Made by a program: the position numbers and the translations under genes. A stretch of 8,723 nt of DNA from contig JAJZTU010000136.1 in NCBI GenBank assembly GCA_021848765.1, positions 1-8,723 of the forward strand. The letters are read 5' to 3'. The DNA comes from Bacillota bacterium. GTDB lineage: Bacteria; Bacillota; GCA-003054495; Carboxydocellales; JAJZTU01. The first letter of the stretch is position 1; every line of letters begins with the position of its first letter. Positions 6,593 to 8,723 of the stretch are shown here, piece after piece. Below the pieces are notes generated by a model. That model ran no database searches and was not told where the DNA came from. It saw only the letters and a program-made list of their open reading frames with translations.

Positions 6593-7522
6593 TTACTGGT
6601 TTAGCTTAGCAATTACATTTTTTGTAACCTGGCTAATCAGCTGAGCCAGTTGAGCTTCATCCATTTCCACCGGTTTGGCGGCTTGTGTAGTTCCCGATGC
6701 ACCATTACACGTAACGCCTGCTTCAGCTTTACATGTACACTTACCACAATTCATGCAACCGGGATGCCTGCCTTTGATCCCCATCTTTTCACGGATTTCC
6801 AGCAGCTTGCCAACTTGTGTACCCGATAACTCCAGTTCCTGGCCCAATTGGCGGGCTGTTAGACTAATTTGGGCAAACAACTCCAACGATTCCATTTTGT
6901 AATAGGTATTGAACACATCCGTTCCTACCGTCAATGCGCCATGGTTTGCCAGCAGAAACGCGTCATTAGTGTTCAGGTATTCCCGTACTGCATTAGGAAT
7001 TTCGTCAGTTGACGGGGTGCCGTATTTGGCAAGAGGTATAGTTCCGAGGCCAATAATTATCTCCGGTAAAACGTATTTATCCAGGGGAATACCGGCTACG
7101 GCAAAACCGGTTGCCACCGGAGGGTGGGCATGAACCACTGAATTTACATCAGGACGGTTTCTATAAACATCCAGGTGCATTTTCACCTCTGAAGATGGCT
7201 TAAGTTTTCCAGAAATTACCTTACCGTTCATATCGACTTTAAGAATCATCTCTGGTGTCATAAATCCCTTACTAACACCTGTTGGGGTAGTGAGCACCTC
7301 ATTTTCACTAATCCGCACGGTAATATTACCGTCGTTCGAAGCCACAAAACCTTTTTGATATATTCGCCTACCAACTTCTATAATATCTTGCTTAATTTTA
7401 TATTCCGATCTCAATAGGCTTACCTCCTCTCCGTAAATTACAAAACTGCAACTAGGAAACTCCCCTCCGTCAACCTTCGGCCTCACCTCCTTTAATACTA
7501 ATGGTCCTTTAGCAAACAACAT
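6593..7522 (-). CDS. class II sugar-phosphate aldolase (rhamnulose-/fuculose-1-phosphate type) with Cys-rich tail and C-terminal encapsulation helix
   Basis: 309 residues from the chosen ATG. Expected reaction: a 6-deoxyketohexose 1-phosphate to DHAP plus L-lactaldehyde, Zn-dependent. Core of the FucA/AraD family at about 39-245: SNDGNI (62-67), TPTGVSKG (79-86), the catalytic glutamate E112 in SSEVKMH, zinc ligands H131 and H133 in HAHPP and H194 in NHG. After the core comes GCMNCGKCTCK with C256, C259, C262, C264 and then C272, a Gly/Ala/Thr linker, and an amphipathic helix 288-309 (MDEAQLAQLISQVTKNVIAK) typical of a BMC encapsulation peptide. The ATG at 7522 has AAAGGAGAG 6 nt upstream. 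An in-frame TTG at 7414 also has a strong site (GAGGAGGT, 7 nt) and would begin right at the family core (273 residues). Further in-frame extension upstream of 7522 is AT-rich and lacks a ribosome binding site. Rhamnulose-1-phosphate is favoured because of the rhamnulokinase nearby. Confidence 0.9.
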   Translation of the reverse strand: MLFAKGPLVLKEVRPKVDGGEFPSCSFVIYGEEVSLLRSEYKIKQDIIEVGRRIYQKGFVASNDGNITVRISENEVLTTPTGVSKGFMTPEMILKVDMNGKVISGKLKPSSEVKMHLDVYRNRPDVNSVVHAHPPVATGFAVAGIPLDKYVLPEIIIGLGTIPLAKYGTPSTDEIPNAVREYLNTNDAFLLANHGALTVGTDVFNTYYKMESLELFAQISLTARQLGQELELSGTQVGKLLEIREKMGIKGRHPGCMNCGKCTCKAEAGVTCNGASGTTQAAKPVEMDEAQLAQLISQVTKNVIAKLNQ

Positions 7523-7670
7523 TGGTCTCTCCTTTCTAGAGTTAACCAAGCCTTTGCCTTGTACAATTACACACCCGAAAATCTTCGTTAATGTTGTTTT
7601 ATGTTTGTATTCGGCCAAAATAAAAAAAATCCTGCATGTAAAACAAAAAAAATACAATTTATTTTATTAA
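7523..7670 (-). promoter_or_regulatory. AT-rich promoter/operator region of the BMC operon
   Basis: About 150 nt between the terminators behind the regulator gene and the aldolase start. Because two terminators precede it, a promoter for the operon should lie here. No convincing -35/-10 pair is seen: TTGGCC (7617-7612) with weak -10 candidates further on is the best I can point to. Two small inverted repeats could be operators for the DeoR-family protein: CGAAGATTTTCG (arms CGAA/TTCG, 7587-7576) and the palindrome TTGTACAA (7566-7559). No clear catabolite-repression (cre) site is evident. Region assignment is by context; the exact promoter is unresolved. Confidence 0.5.
7527..7535 (-). promoter_or_regulatory. 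ribosome binding site deciding the aldolase start
   Basis: AAAGGAGAG on the minus strand, with the GGAG core 6 nt before the ATG at 7522. It supports that start over the longer frame that could open at a TTG at 7657. A competing internal site (AGAGGAGGT, 7430-7422) precedes the TTG at 7414. Confidence 0.7.
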
Positions 7671-7697
7671 CAAAAAACTCTCCCTTGTCGGAGAGTT
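7671..7697 (-). terminator. intrinsic terminator behind the deoR-type gene (distal of two)
   Basis: On the minus strand AACTCTCC pairs with GGAGAGTT (8 bp, arms 7697-7690 and 7683-7676) around the six-base loop GACAAG, followed directly by a T run. On the plus strand the stem is followed by A residues, so it works only for minus-strand transcripts. Confidence 0.85.
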
Positions 7698-7735
7698 AAA
7701 AAATATTGGTATAAGTTTGACCCAAAGCTTATACC
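7698..7735 (-). terminator. intrinsic terminator overlapping the deoR-type stop codon (proximal of two)
   Basis: On the minus strand GGTATAAG (7735-7728, containing the TAA stop) pairs perfectly with CTTATACC (7715-7708). Inside, after one bulged base, TTTG pairs with CAAA around a three-base loop. The stem is followed by AATATTTTTT. It is AT-rich and weaker than the next hairpin, but together they form a tandem terminator separating rhaB-deoR from the BMC genes. Confidence 0.65.
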
Positions 7736-8487
7736 GTAGTAACGGATATTGACCGATCCGCCAATTGGTCCAACGTTTCCTGAGAGATGCGGCGATCGGT
7801 GATGATCGCATCCACTTGGTTTAAATCGGCTACTCGAGTGAAGGCCTGCACCCCGAACTTGCTTGAATCGGCCAGCAAAACGACCTGATCTGCCATACCG
7901 ATCATTTTTTGCTTTACCCTTGCCTGCAGCTCGTTCGATTCGCTGATCCCCCGCTGGATATGAACACCTTTGCAGGAAAGAAATACCATATCCACGTGGT
8001 AAGCATCCAGCGACCGTTCCGCTAAAGGACCGACAAACGACAAGGATCTCTGTGCAAGCAAGCCCCCAGTTGAGATGACCTCAATCTTCTCCTTGCTGCT
8101 TAGTTCCATAGCGACCTTGAGGGAATTAGTAAGCACGGTAAGCGGAATGTCGGGTATGTTCGAAGCCATATACCAAGCGGTTGTGCTCGCGTCCAGAAGA
8201 ATCCGGTTTTTAGGTTGAATTAGTTTGATGGCTGCCTGCGCAATCCGTTTCTTTTCTTCCGCATGGGTAATTTCCCGTTCAAAATACGGAATTTCCGGCT
8301 GCTGATCCTTGAGGCTGACTGCTCCGCCGTGAGTGCGGCGCAAGCGTCCAGCCTGCTCCAGGCGATCCAGATCTCGTCTTATCGTTTCCTCCGTGACCTG
8401 ACACAACTCGCTTAATTCGGAAACCCGAATGCTTCCTCTTTCGCTCACCAGCTGAACAATTTTCTCGTAGCGTTCCGCAACTAGCAT
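7729..8487 (-). CDS. DeoR-family transcriptional regulator, probably of rhamnose/BMC genes
   Basis: 252 residues, the standard length for this family of sugar-phosphate-responsive repressors. The N-terminal winged helix-turn-helix covers about 1-57 (RVSELSELCQVTEETIRRDL, then RLRRTHGGAV). The C-terminal sugar-phosphate sensor of the isomerase-like fold follows: RILLDASTTAWYMA (95-108), VLTNSLKVA (118-126), ISTGG (138-142), FLSCKGV (169-175) and ADSSKFG (206-212). The ATG at 8487 has AGAGGT about 6 nt upstream and lies 19 nt after the rhamnulokinase stop, so the two are cotranscribed. The effector is probably a phosphorylated intermediate such as rhamnulose-1-phosphate or its product; this is inference from the neighbours. 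Two hairpins end the gene, so control of the BMC operon would be through an operator in 7523-7670 or elsewhere. Confidence 0.9.
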   Translation of the reverse strand: MLVAERYEKIVQLVSERGSIRVSELSELCQVTEETIRRDLDRLEQAGRLRRTHGGAVSLKDQQPEIPYFEREITHAEEKKRIAQAAIKLIQPKNRILLDASTTAWYMASNIPDIPLTVLTNSLKVAMELSSKEKIEVISTGGLLAQRSLSFVGPLAERSLDAYHVDMVFLSCKGVHIQRGISESNELQARVKQKMIGMADQVVLLADSSKFGVQAFTRVADLNQVDAIITDRRISQETLDQLADRSISVTTV

Positions 8488-8506
8488 AGCCTACCTCTTC
8501 CAAGCG

Positions 8507-8723
8507 TTATTCGACTAGCCCCATAACTTTCCGGAACCAGCCGTAAGCATTCTCCCATTTTTCCCGCTGTTCCGGCTCATATACGGAGACCGGGAAGGAC
8601 TCCCGAATGACCCGCCGAGCTTCCCATATATCGGAGAACTCTCCTTGCGCCAGCCACTGAACGGCAAGGTTGCCAATGGCGCTTCCTTCCGCCGGGCCTG
8701 CCCATACCGGTTTGCCGATGGCG
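8507..8723 (-). CDS. rhaB: rhamnulokinase-like carbohydrate kinase, C-terminal end (5' part outside window)
   Basis: The last 71 codons of a minus-strand gene ending in TAA at 8509-8507. The visible protein contains GKPVWAGPAEGSAIGNL followed by VQWLAQGEFSD and a tail with RVIRESFPVSVYEP and WENAYGWFRKV. The G(K/R)PV-x-AGP-x-E-(A/G)-(T/S)-A-x-GN segment is the conserved C-terminal region of FGGY-family rhamnulokinases, which phosphorylate L-rhamnulose at C1. Related FGGY kinases (fuculokinase, xylulokinase) are possible because only the end is visible, but the EG/SAIGN context and the aldolase BMC downstream favour rhamnulose. It sits immediately upstream of the DeoR-family gene. Confidence 0.75.
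   Translation of the reverse strand, partial: AIGKPVWAGPAEGSAIGNLAVQWLAQGEFSDIWEARRVIRESFPVSVYEPEQREKWENAYGWFRKVMGLVE

Noticed and set aside
7523..7657. A 45-residue N-terminal extension of the aldolase starting at a TTG at 7657
   Set aside because: No ribosome binding site, AT-rich promoter-like DNA, residues unlike any aldolase, while the ATG at 7522 has a strong site.
1..8723. tRNA, rRNA, riboswitch or CRISPR features
   Set aside because: No cloverleaf, conserved rRNA segment, riboswitch core (including cobalamin type) or repeat array was recognised by eye on either strand.

Overview
The window holds most of a bacterial microcompartment (BMC) operon, all on the minus strand. It reads from about 7.5 kb down to 0.19 kb. 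It is preceded by the end of a rhamnulokinase gene and a DeoR-family regulator, and followed by the first 28 codons of an unrelated or unidentified gene. The mid-range base composition, strong AGGAGG-type ribosome binding sites and protein flavour suggest a Firmicute, perhaps an anaerobic Clostridia/Peptococcaceae-like organism. That placement is an inference; no RNA gene or other taxonomic marker is present.

Layout in transcription order (minus strand): rhaB-like 3' end (8723-8507); DeoR-family repressor (8487-7729); two back-to-back hairpin/T-tract terminators (7735-7671); an AT-rich promoter region (7670-7523); class II aldolase with a Cys-rich tail and a C-terminal encapsulation helix (7522-6593); three BMC-H shell hexamer genes (6571-6302, 6256-5960, 5957-5679); pduL phosphotransacylase (5656-4976); eutN/ccmL/pduN-type vertex protein (4985-4713); pduP-type CoA-acylating aldehyde dehydrogenase (4692-3292); pduS-type Fe-S flavoprotein (3279-1957); pduT-type Fe-S shell trimer (1960-1403); acetate/propionate kinase (1389-187); and the start of a further gene (85-1). 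Spacing inside the BMC block is -10 to about 45 nt, so it looks like one transcription unit.

Proposed pathway (inference from families and neighbours): L-rhamnulose is phosphorylated by the kinase. The encapsulated class II aldolase splits rhamnulose-1-phosphate (or fuculose-1-phosphate) into DHAP and L-lactaldehyde. The PduP-like enzyme oxidises the aldehyde to an acyl-CoA, PduL converts this to an acyl phosphate, and the kinase makes ATP plus the acid (lactate). PduS and PduT, both with Fe-S ligands visible, would carry the NADH electrons out through the shell. No diol dehydratase, glycyl-radical enzyme or alcohol dehydrogenase lies in the window. This resembles the aldolase-based BMCs described for fucose/rhamnose use in Planctomycetes (PVM type), but with Pdu-like electron-export parts.

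The observations most worth following are the cysteine cluster in the aldolase tail, the pairing of PduS/PduT with an aldolase BMC, a one-residue pore-loop insertion in the first BMC-H, several active-site substitutions in the acetate kinase, and the uncertain start of the aldolase.
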